Source: DASVFB01 sp963766345
GTDB taxonomy: Bacteria; Actinomycetota; Thermoleophilia; Gaiellales; Gaiellaceae
DNA: 64,000 bases
Assembly: GCA_963766345.1 (NCBI GenBank)
Contig: CAVXZL010000012.1
Coordinates: 868,001-932,000, forward strand
Reading direction: 5' to 3'
The position numbers and the translations under genes are program-made. The notes beneath the pieces were generated by a model. That model saw nothing but the letters and a program-made list of their open reading frames with translations. It made no database searches and had not been told where the DNA came from. Below are positions 9,505 to 16,507 of the stretch, one piece after another; position 1 is the stretch's first letter, and every line of letters begins with the position of its first letter.

Positions 9505-12237
9505 ATGGAGTACCGGGTGCTGGGACCGCTGGAGGTTCGCGACGGCGAGCGGTCGCTCTCTCTCGGAGGCGCGAAGCAGCGGGCGCTGTTGGCGATGCTG
9601 CTGGTGAACGCGAACGATGTCGTTTCGCGCGATCGGTTGGTCGACGAGCTCTGGGGCGAGCAACCGCCGGAGACGGCGGTGCAGAGCCTGCAGGTCTATG
9701 TCTCGCGACTGCGCAAGCTGCTCCCGCCGGACACTTTGCTGACGCGGGCGCCCGGCTACGTGCTCCAGATCGCTCAGGAGGAGCTCGACCTGCGCCGCTT
9801 TGAGCGGCTGCTTGCCGAGGGACAAGAGGCGCTCTCACACGCCAACCCTGAGCACGCCGCGCGTGCCCTGCGAGAAGCGCTTGCGCTCTGGCGCGGCCGC
9901 GCCTTTGCCGAGTTCGAGTTCGATTCGTTCGCCCGGGCCGAGAGCGGCCGGCTCGAGGACCTGCGGTTGGCGGCGTTCGAGGAGCGCGTCGAGGCCGATC
10001 TTGCGCTCGCGCGTCACGCCGACCTGATCGGTGAGTTGGACGCGTCGGTCGCGGAGAACCCGCACCGCGAGCGTCTTCGCGGCCAACTGATGCTCGCGCT
10101 CTACCGCTCAGGCAGACAAGCCGAAGCCCTGCAGGCCTACCAGGCCGCGCGCCACGCGCTCGTCGACGAGTTGGGGATCGAGCCTAGCGCCCAGCTCCAA
10201 CGACTCGAGAAACAGATCCTGACCCATGACGCGGCACTTGAATCTCCACCCCGTTCACCGTCTGGCACGGCGACGTTCTTCAGCAGCAGCCTGCCGTTCC
10301 AGCCGACGCCGCTGGTCGGTCGCGAACGAGAACTTGACGAGCTGGTGCGGCTCGTCAGGCGCGAGCAGCTGCGGCTCATCACCGTCACAGGCCCCGGCGG
10401 CGTCGGGAAGACGCGGCTCGCGCTCCAGGTGGCCGCCCAGGTGCTCGAGGAGTTCTCAGAGGGGATCGCCTGGGTGCCGCTGCAGTCGCTGCACGACCAC
10501 GAGCTCGTTCTGCCGGCAATTGCAAGAGCGGTCGGAGCGGAGGACGCAGTGGAAACACACATCGGGGAACGCCGGATGCTGCTGCTGCTGGACAACATGG
10601 AGCAGCTGGTTCGTGCGGGGCCGCAACTCGCCGCGCTGCTTACGCAAACCCCGCAACTGAGGTTGCTGGTCACGAGCCGTGAGCCACTCCACCTCGCCGG
10701 CGAGCAAGAGTATCTCGTCGGTCCCCTCGATGAGCCCGACGCGGTCGCCCTCTTCGCTCAGCGAGCGCGGGCGGTCACGACTAGCTTCGAGGCGGACGAG
10801 GCGGTCGCCGAAATCTGCCGCCGCCTCGATTGCTTGCCGCTGGCGATCGAGCTAGCCGCGGCGCGTGTGAAGGTCCTTCCGCCCGAGTCGCTGCTCCAAC
10901 GCCTTGAGAAGCGCCTGCCGCTTCTGACGAGCGGACGGCGCGACGCGCCCGCGCGTCATCAGACGCTCCGCGCGACGATTGTTTGGAGCTACGAGCTGCT
11001 CACCCGAGAGGAGCAAGCGCTCTTCGCTGGGCTCGGCGTTTTCGCGGGCGGCTGCACGCTCGAGGCAGCGCACGAGGTGCTCGATGCCGAGCTGGACGCG
11101 CTCGCCTCCCTCGTGGACAAAAATCTGCTCCGTCATCAGGGCGCCCGCTATTCGATGCTGGAAACGATTCACGAATACGCGCTCGAGCAGCTGGAGCGAA
11201 GCGGCGATCGCCATCAGGAGATCAGCGCCCGGCACGCCGGCTATTTCGTCACTCTCTGCGAACGCATCACCGAGCAACTCCGAGGCGACGACGATCCCGA
11301 CGCTCGTCGCCTCACCGAAACGCTCGCGGCCGAGCACGACAACGTCTCGGCTGCGTTCCGATGGGCCGTCGAGCGCGGCGATCGAGAGCTCGCGCTCCGG
11401 CTGGCCGTCGCCGTGCGCTGGATCGCACGCACGCTCGCCGAGGCGCGCTGGGCGTTCGAAGCCGCCTTCGCTGTGGACGGCGCCGCCCCTCCCGCGGTCG
11501 AGGCGAGAGCACTCCTAGAGGCCGGTCTGGTCGCGAACGAGGAGGGTGATCCGGAGGCCGCGGTGGCGCTGGGCGAACGCGCTCTCGCGCTCTACCGCTC
11601 GGTCGGAGACGCTGTGATGGTCTCGGCGTCCCTGACATTCCTGGGAGAGTGGCTGGGTGCGGCCGGCCGTCCCGAGGCGGCGAGGCGATCGCTCCGAAGA
11701 GCGATCGCACTCTCCCGACGGATGGAGCTTGGCAATCAGGCACACGCGGAGGCAGTGCATTTGCTTGGCGAGCTCGAGCTGTCCGAGGGTTGCTTCGAAC
11801 GCGCGGGCCGACTTCTGGCCGAGAGCCTCAACCTGCACACGATTGCGGGACGTCCGGCCAGCAGCACATGGCACGGTCTCGGTGACGTCCGCCTCGAGCA
11901 GGGCGATCTCTCCGAAGCTAACCGGCTCTACCGCGACAGCCTCGCGCAGACTTGGAGCACCGGCTATGTGTACGGCACCGCGTATTGCTTGGGCGGCCTC
12001 GCCGCCGCCGCTGCCGCCGCAGGGGACGTCGAAACAGCGGGTCGGCTGTGGTCAGCAGTCACGCAGTACGAAGAAGAACGCGGTGGCCGGCTCAATCGCT
12101 CCAATCGCGAGCGATACCAGCGCCGGCTCAAAGCCGTCGACGCGGCAACGCTCGCGACTGCGGTCGAGCACGGCCGATCAATGACCTTCGACGACGCCGT
12201 CGAGTATGCGCTTTCGCAGCCTGACCGCGACCGTTAG
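9505..12237 (+). CDS. AfsR/SARP-type transcriptional regulator (BTAD, NB-ARC, TPR)
   Basis: The 910-residue protein starts with a winged-helix DNA-binding domain ('MEYRVLGPLEVRDGER') and a bacterial transcriptional activator domain to about residue 245. An NB-ARC ATPase follows, with the P-loop 'VTGPGGVGKTRLALQ' near 293-307 and Walker B 'RRMLLLLDNMEQL'. TPR-like helices run from about 590 to the end, finishing 'AVEHGRSMTFDDAVEYAL'. Such proteins are STAND ATPases that switch on nearby genes, often secondary metabolism or secreted-enzyme loci. It is alone, between gene remnants and the att site, so it may control the island cargo. AGGAGGGG lies about 6 bases before the ATG. Confidence 0.9.
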   Translation: MEYRVLGPLEVRDGERSLSLGGAKQRALLAMLLVNANDVVSRDRLVDELWGEQPPETAVQSLQVYVSRLRKLLPPDTLLTRAPGYVLQIAQEELDLRRFERLLAEGQEALSHANPEHAARALREALALWRGRAFAEFEFDSFARAESGRLEDLRLAAFEERVEADLALARHADLIGELDASVAENPHRERLRGQLMLALYRSGRQAEALQAYQAARHALVDELGIEPSAQLQRLEKQILTHDAALESPPRSPSGTATFFSSSLPFQPTPLVGRERELDELVRLVRREQLRLITVTGPGGVGKTRLALQVAAQVLEEFSEGIAWVPLQSLHDHELVLPAIARAVGAEDAVETHIGERRMLLLLDNMEQLVRAGPQLAALLTQTPQLRLLVTSREPLHLAGEQEYLVGPLDEPDAVALFAQRARAVTTSFEADEAVAEICRRLDCLPLAIELAAARVKVLPPESLLQRLEKRLPLLTSGRRDAPARHQTLRATIVWSYELLTREEQALFAGLGVFAGGCTLEAAHEVLDAELDALASLVDKNLLRHQGARYSMLETIHEYALEQLERSGDRHQEISARHAGYFVTLCERITEQLRGDDDPDARRLTETLAAEHDNVSAAFRWAVERGDRELALRLAVAVRWIARTLAEARWAFEAAFAVDGAAPPAVEARALLEAGLVANEEGDPEAAVALGERALALYRSVGDAVMVSASLTFLGEWLGAAGRPEAARRSLRRAIALSRRMELGNQAHAEAVHLLGELELSEGCFERAGRLLAESLNLHTIAGRPASSTWHGLGDVRLEQGDLSEANRLYRDSLAQTWSTGYVYGTAYCLGGLAAAAAAAGDVETAGRLWSAVTQYEEERGGRLNRSNRERYQRRLKAVDAATLATAVEHGRSMTFDDAVEYALSQPDRDR

Positions 12238-12656
12238 CGGCGCGGTCGGCTCGCGCATCACAACGACAGGCGCGATTCGCGGTGCTTCGAAGGGCTGAGG
12301 TCGGCTACTGCGCTGCGTGGATCGCAGCCCGAGACATCTTCGGAGGCCAACTTCGAAGCAGTTGCTGATCCTCTGTTGACCCCGCCCATTCGCTGACCAG
12401 GGCGGGCGTTCTTGCCACTCCAATCGGGATTGTGAGAAAGGGGCTATGGGCTGCACGACCTGGGAAGTTCGCGTGACCTGATTGTTCGCTCGCTTCTCGG
12501 GCTGGTTTGAGGCGGCTCGTGCACGCTGTTAGCGTGAGTGAGCATCCGGGCTCGGCTGAAGGTCAACAGAAGCTGTTGACCCGTCGTCGGGTTTCGCGCC
12601 TCGACGCGCGAGACCTGACATGCAGACACTCGCGGTTTGCAGGTATTTCTCGTGAG
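12238..12656. other. Right inner flank of the island, no gene
   Basis: About 420 bases without a supported gene. It holds a TGTTGACC-type site at 12371-12383 and the palindrome at 12561-12581, and ends at the tRNA 3' border. Confidence 0.4.
12561..12581. repeat. Perfect inverted repeat GGTCAACAG-aag-CTGTTGACC
   Basis: Nine-base arms with a 3-base spacer, 76 bases from the tRNA border. The arm is the same TGTTGACC core found near the left junction (881-902) and at 12371-12383. A recombinase or excisionase binding site is the simplest reading; a repressor operator is an alternative. Confidence 0.5.
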
Positions 12657-12699
12657 TGGGCCGTGCAGGGATCGAACCTGCGACCTTGGGATTAAGAGT
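12657..12699 (-). repeat. Proximal attachment-site copy inside tRNA-Lys
   Basis: The 3' part of the tRNA gene, identical over 43 bases to 744-786. The integrating element restored the tRNA here, so the tRNA remains functional. Confidence 0.85.
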
Positions 12700-12729
12700 C
12701 CCCTGCTCTACCAGCTGAGCTAACGGCCC
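12657..12729 (-). tRNA. tRNA-Lys (anticodon CTT)
   Basis: The minus strand folds into a complete cloverleaf. The acceptor stem pairs GGGCCGT with ACGGCCC, the D arm is GCTC/GAGC, the anticodon loop CTCTTAA gives anticodon CTT (Lys, codon AAG), and the T arm is GCAGG-TTCGATC-CCTGC. The discriminator is A and no CCA is encoded. The first anticodon-stem pair is a G-A mismatch. Its 3' 43 bases are repeated at 744-786. Confidence 0.95.
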
Positions 12730-12753
12730 GAGGCGGCGCTCAGTGTAGCCGCG

Positions 12754-13086
12754 TCATGCTGCGGCTATCGCCGCGAGAACGTGATCCACGCGGCCCGCGA
12801 CGAGATCGTCTCGCAGGCGCTCGCCACCCGTGATGCCGCTTCGCCGCTCGAGCAGCTCGCCGACTTGCTCCGGTCGCAGGCCCTGGCGGCGCGCCGCCTC
12901 CAGCGCACGCGCGACCTCCGGGCGTAGTTGCCCGTCGGGCCCGAATTGCCACGCCGGGAAGCGCCACTCCTGCGATCCCGCCGGGCGGACGGCCACGAGC
13001 TCGCCCGCCCGGCGCATCGCGTTGATCTTCACCGTGTCCACGCCGAGCTTCGTCGACAGCCACGATGCGGAGAGCGCGTCGGTCAC
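12754..13086 (-). CDS. Small helix-turn-helix-like protein
   Basis: The 110-residue product begins with 'MTDALSASWLSTKLGVDTVK', a MerR/excisionase-like winged-helix start. A basic 'NAMRRAGELVAVRP' wing and a helical C-terminus rich in Arg and Leu follow. The pattern recalls Rv2175c-type DNA-binding proteins of actinobacteria. It lies immediately outside the island, next to the tRNA and in the same direction. The family assignment is tentative. Confidence 0.55.
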   Translation of the reverse strand: MTDALSASWLSTKLGVDTVKINAMRRAGELVAVRPAGSQEWRFPAWQFGPDGQLRPEVARALEAARRQGLRPEQVGELLERRSGITGGERLRDDLVAGRVDHVLAAIAAA

Positions 13087-13113
13087 GGTCGTGAGGATAG
13101 AGCGTCCCGCCGC

Positions 13114-13686
13114 TCACGCAGTCGCAGGTGCGAGCTCACCCGGGATCGGATCGAACGTCGGCGCGTAGCCGAACAGCCTGCCGACGGGCGCACCGAAGAC
13201 GAGCCCGAGCTTCTGCAGCCAGTGCGGGATCTTCGGCAGCCGGACGTCGTCGAAGTGGTGGCTCGCGATCACGGCCAGCCGCACCGGGTTCGGCATGCCT
13301 TTCCTGTTCGTCTTGCCGGCCGCCGCGAGCGTGTACATCGTCGCGATCAGCCGCTCGAACTGCAGCGCCGGCGTGACCGTGCAGACGAAGCGCACCTCGT
13401 CGTCGCCCGCGTTCCAGAACTTGTGCGCGGTGCCGGGCTCGACGGTGACGCTCTCGCCCGCGCGGAGCTCGACCGTCTCCGTGCCGCGCCGCATGCCGAG
13501 CGTGCCCGCGAGGACCTCGAAGCGCTCGGTCTGGAACGGATGCTCGTGCGCCGCCGCGACGAAGCCGCCGGGCTGCACGATCGTCTCGAAGACGACGCGC
13601 TCGCCGTTCGTCTCCGCCGCCGTCTCGTGGAACACGAGCCGCTCGCCGGTGACGGGGTTCTCGATCTGATCTCCTGCGTGGAACAT
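13114..13686 (-). CDS. Cupin-domain protein
   Basis: The 190-residue protein has a cupin barrel in its first half, with metal-binding style motifs 'AHEHPFQTERFEVLAGTLG' and 'VEPGTAHKFWNAG'. A helical C-terminal half has no clear assignment. Cupins of this type bind a metal or small ligand, and the substrate cannot be deduced. I chose the ATG at 13686 because GAGGAGG lies 7 bases upstream; an upstream in-frame extension to 13722 lacks such a site. Confidence 0.75.
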   Translation of the reverse strand: MFHAGDQIENPVTGERLVFHETAAETNGERVVFETIVQPGGFVAAAHEHPFQTERFEVLAGTLGMRRGTETVELRAGESVTVEPGTAHKFWNAGDDEVRFVCTVTPALQFERLIATMYTLAAAGKTNRKGMPNPVRLAVIASHHFDDVRLPKIPHWLQKLGLVFGAPVGRLFGYAPTFDPIPGELAPATA

Positions 13687-13798
13687 CTCCGTACCTCCTC
13701 GTGTGATTGACACGAAGAGCATCCGTCGCAGCGGTTTCGATTACGTCGGCCGCAAGCGCGATTCGCGCTCGCTCGCGCGAACGATCTGCGCCTCGTCC

Positions 13799-14473
13799 CT
13801 ACGAAGGAGAAGAGCCCGGCTGAACGACTCCGGCCTCGTACGCGAGGACGACCGCCTGCACGCGATCGCGCAGGCCGAGCTTCATCAGCACGTGGGCCAC
13901 GTGCGTCTTCACCGTCGTCTCGCTGACGAAGAGCTCCTTCGCGATCTCGGCGTTCGAGAGCCCGCGCGCGATCAGCTGCAGCACCTCGAGCTCGCGGGCC
14001 GTCAGCTCGCCGAGCGCCGGGGGCGGCGAGGACGTCGCCGGCCCGGTGCGGACGAACTCCTCGATCAACCGCCGCGTGATCGACGGCGCGAGCAGCGCGT
14101 CGCCGTTCGCGACCGCGCGAATCCCGTCGATGAGACGCTCGGGCGGGACGTCTTTCAGCAGGAAGCCGCTCGCACCGGCGCGCAACGCGTCGAAGACGTA
14201 CTCGTCCATGTCGAAGGTCGTCAGCATCACGACCTTCGTGTCGCCTGCGCCGCCGTTCGCGAGCAGGCGCCTCGTCGCCTCAATGCCGTCGAGCTCCGGC
14301 ATGCGCACGTCCATCAGCACGACGTCGGGCTCGAGCCGCCGCGCCTCGGTGATCGCCTCGATGCCGTCGCCCGCCTCGCCGACGACGTCGATGTCCTCCT
14401 CGGCCTCGAGGATCATGCGGAAGCCGGTGCGCACGAGCGCCTGGTCGTCGACGATCAGAACCCGAACGCTCAC
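13799..14473 (-). CDS. NarL/LuxR-family response regulator
   Basis: The 224-residue protein has an N-terminal receiver domain ('LIVDDQALVRTGF', phospho-acceptor Asp55 in 'VVLMDVRMP') and a C-terminal LuxR helix-turn-helix ('LTARELEVLQLIARGLSNAE'). Its GTG start overlaps the stop of the upstream kinase gene (GTGA), so the pair is translationally coupled. The divergent ABC exporter genes are the likeliest regulatory target. Confidence 0.93.
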   Translation of the reverse strand: MSVRVLIVDDQALVRTGFRMILEAEEDIDVVGEAGDGIEAITEARRLEPDVVLMDVRMPELDGIEATRRLLANGGAGDTKVVMLTTFDMDEYVFDALRAGASGFLLKDVPPERLIDGIRAVANGDALLAPSITRRLIEEFVRTGPATSSPPPALGELTARELEVLQLIARGLSNAEIAKELFVSETTVKTHVAHVLMKLGLRDRVQAVVLAYEAGVVQPGSSPS

Positions 14474-15615
14474 TCGGCGGTGACGGGTAGCCGCGCGCGC
14501 AGCTCGTAGCCACCTTCGGGGCGCGGTCCCGCAAAGAGCTCGCCGCCGTACACGGCGACGCGCTCGCGGATGCCGACGAGCCCGTGACCGCTGCCGCCGC
14601 CTGTGCCGTCGCCGCTGCCGTCGTCGCGTACGACGAGCTCGACCGTGCCGTTGTCGTAGCGCACGACCACTTCGGCGTGCTTGGCGTTCGCGTGCTTGAT
14701 CGCGTTCGTCAAGCCCTCCTGGACGAACCGGTATGCCGTCAGGTCGATGCCCTGCGGCAGCGCGGCCGGCTCGCCTTCGAGCCGCAACGACGTTTCGAGG
14801 CCCGCCTCGCGCGTCTGCTCGACGAGCTTGTCGACGTACTCGAGGCTCGGTTGCGGCACGAGCGCGGGCGCCTCCTCGGGCCGCCTCAGCACGCCGACGA
14901 GCCGCCGCATCTCGGCGAGCGCGGCGCGACCCGTCTCCTCGACGACCTGCAGTGCCTCGCGCTCGCGCTCCTGGTCATCGTGCAGCAGTCGGCGCACGGC
15001 CGAGGCCTGCACCGTCATCACGCTCACGGAATGGCCGACGATGTCGTGCAGCTCGCGCGCGATGCGTGCGCGTTCCTCGGCAACGGCGGCGCGCGCCTTT
15101 ACCTCTCGTTCCAGCTCGAGTCGTTCAGCACGCTCGCGCAGCTCTTCCGTCTGACGTGATCGCGATTTGAGGAAGAACCCGATGAACCACGACGCGATGA
15201 AGAAGCCGCCGACCCAGGGGAGCTCTCCGAGCCCTTGGTGGAACTCGTGCATGACGTAGGCAACCGTCGCAAACGCGATCGGAAATCCGGCGTAGGCGAC
15301 GCGCCGTTCTTCGGCTGCGCCGAAGGTCGCCATCGCTCCGAGTGCGCAGAAGAACGGAAACGAGAGGTCGTTGCCGGCCACGTTCGAGACGGTCGCGAAC
15401 AACGCGAGTGCCGCGAACGTCGCGGCCGGTGCTCCGAATGGGAAGCGGTGCCGCAAGAAGAGCAGCGGGCCGCTTACGACGGCCACGGGGATGACGGCCT
15501 TGTTGTACGGGACCTGCGTGACCGCGAGCTCGATGACCGTCCCGACCGTCAGCCCGGCGATCAGCAGGTCTGGAAAGTTCCTTCGCGCCCACTCGATGTA
15601 GCGGTCCACGCGCAC
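14470..15615 (-). CDS. Membrane sensor histidine kinase (HisKA_3 type)
   Basis: The 381-residue protein has four or five hydrophobic segments in the first 150 residues, a short coiled coil, the HisKA_3 dimerisation block 'ARELHDIVGHSVSVM' with phospho-accepting His190, and a HATPase_c domain ending 'GHGLVGIRERVAVYGG'. I chose the GTG at 15615, preceded by GGGAG, because an ORF extension to 15783 would overlap the divergent exporter gene. It partners the response regulator at 13799-14473. This architecture commonly senses envelope stress or antibiotics. Confidence 0.88.
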   Translation of the reverse strand: MRVDRYIEWARRNFPDLLIAGLTVGTVIELAVTQVPYNKAVIPVAVVSGPLLFLRHRFPFGAPAATFAALALFATVSNVAGNDLSFPFFCALGAMATFGAAEERRVAYAGFPIAFATVAYVMHEFHQGLGELPWVGGFFIASWFIGFFLKSRSRQTEELRERAERLELEREVKARAAVAEERARIARELHDIVGHSVSVMTVQASAVRRLLHDDQEREREALQVVEETGRAALAEMRRLVGVLRRPEEAPALVPQPSLEYVDKLVEQTREAGLETSLRLEGEPAALPQGIDLTAYRFVQEGLTNAIKHANAKHAEVVVRYDNGTVELVVRDDGSGDGTGGGSGHGLVGIRERVAVYGGELFAGPRPEGGYELRARLPVTAE

Positions 15616-15763
15616 AAGGTACTCCCGCCCGCGGCGGGGCGCATCGGCCGCTCGGACGAGTGGCGAATCCTCCTCACGGACGAGGCGAATCGCGCCTGCG
15701 GCCGACGCGATCGACGCTCGCCGCGCCGACGATGGCTGCACCAACGATGCGAAAGGAACCGAC

Positions 15764-16507
15764 ATGAACGCTGCCATCGACACAACGCTCTCCGACGAGC
15801 GCGTCCTCCACCTCCACGAAAGGCCGGCAGTCGTCTCGGCGCGCGATCTCGTCCGCCGCTACGGCCGGGGCGACACCATGGTCGAGGCGCTTCGCGGCGT
15901 CTCACTCGACGTCGCCGCCGGCGGGCTGACCGCCGTGATGGGACCGTCCGGCTCGGGCAAGTCGACCCTGATGCACATCCTCGCCGGGCTCGACGGGCCG
16001 ACCGAGGGAACGGTCGAGATCGCCGGCGAGAACATCACGCGAATGGGCGACAACGAGCTGACGCGGCTCCGCCGCCGTCACATCGGCTTCGTCTTCCAGT
16101 TCTTCAACCTGCTGCCGATGCTCTCCGCCGAGGAGAACGTCGTGCTGCCGCTCTCGATCGCAGGCGAGAAGCCCGACAGGGCGTGGCTCGAGCAGCTGCT
16201 CTCGGACGTTGGGCTGCAGGATCGCCGCAGACATCGGCCGTCCGAGCTCTCCGGCGGCCAGCAGCAGCGTGTCGCAGTGGCGCGCTCACTTGTCACGCGG
16301 CCCACTGTGCTGTTCGCCGACGAGCCGACCGGGAACCTCGACTCGACGACCGGCATGGAGATCCTCGAGCTGCTGCGCGCGTCGGTCGACGAGCGCGGGC
16401 AGACGATCGTGATGGTCACCCACGACCCGCGCGCGGCGCGTTTCGCCGACCGCGTCCTGCACCTCGCCGACGGCGAGATCGTGCGCGAGGAGGTGACGCC
16501 GTCATGA
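15764..16507 (+). CDS. ABC transporter ATP-binding protein (MacB/LolD-type)
   Basis: The 247-residue ATPase has Walker A 'GPSGSGKSTL', Q-loop 'VFQFFNLLPMLSAEENV', signature 'ELSGGQQQRVAVARSL', Walker B 'TVLFADEPTGNLD' and the H-loop 'VMVTHDPRAA'. It belongs to the lipoprotein/antimicrobial-export group that works with FtsX-like permeases. AAGGA lies 7 bases before the ATG. Its stop overlaps the permease start (ATGA). It is divergent from the sensor kinase with a 148-base shared promoter region. Confidence 0.93.
   Translation: MNAAIDTTLSDERVLHLHERPAVVSARDLVRRYGRGDTMVEALRGVSLDVAAGGLTAVMGPSGSGKSTLMHILAGLDGPTEGTVEIAGENITRMGDNELTRLRRRHIGFVFQFFNLLPMLSAEENVVLPLSIAGEKPDRAWLEQLLSDVGLQDRRRHRPSELSGGQQQRVAVARSLVTRPTVLFADEPTGNLDSTTGMEILELLRASVDERGQTIVMVTHDPRAARFADRVLHLADGEIVREEVTPS

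Larger units (their letters stand above)
744..12729. mobile_element. Genomic island inserted in tRNA-Lys, no integrase seen
   Basis: A 43-bp exact direct repeat (744-786 and 12657-12699) equals the 3' end of the intact tRNA-Lys gene at the right edge. This is the classic footprint of tyrosine-recombinase integration into a tRNA 3' end. The cargo is a haem peroxidase, a flavoprotein, a metzincin-like protein, gene fragments and a BTAD/NB-ARC regulator. No integrase, excisionase or phage structural gene can be recognised, so the element looks immobile, or it is moved by enzymes supplied in trans. Candidate recombinase arm sites with core TGTTGACC lie just inside both ends. Confidence 0.75.

Noticed and set aside
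13703..15235. Plus-strand open frames over the two-component genes.
   Set aside because: The minus strand encodes a complete response regulator and kinase; the plus-strand translations are low-complexity.
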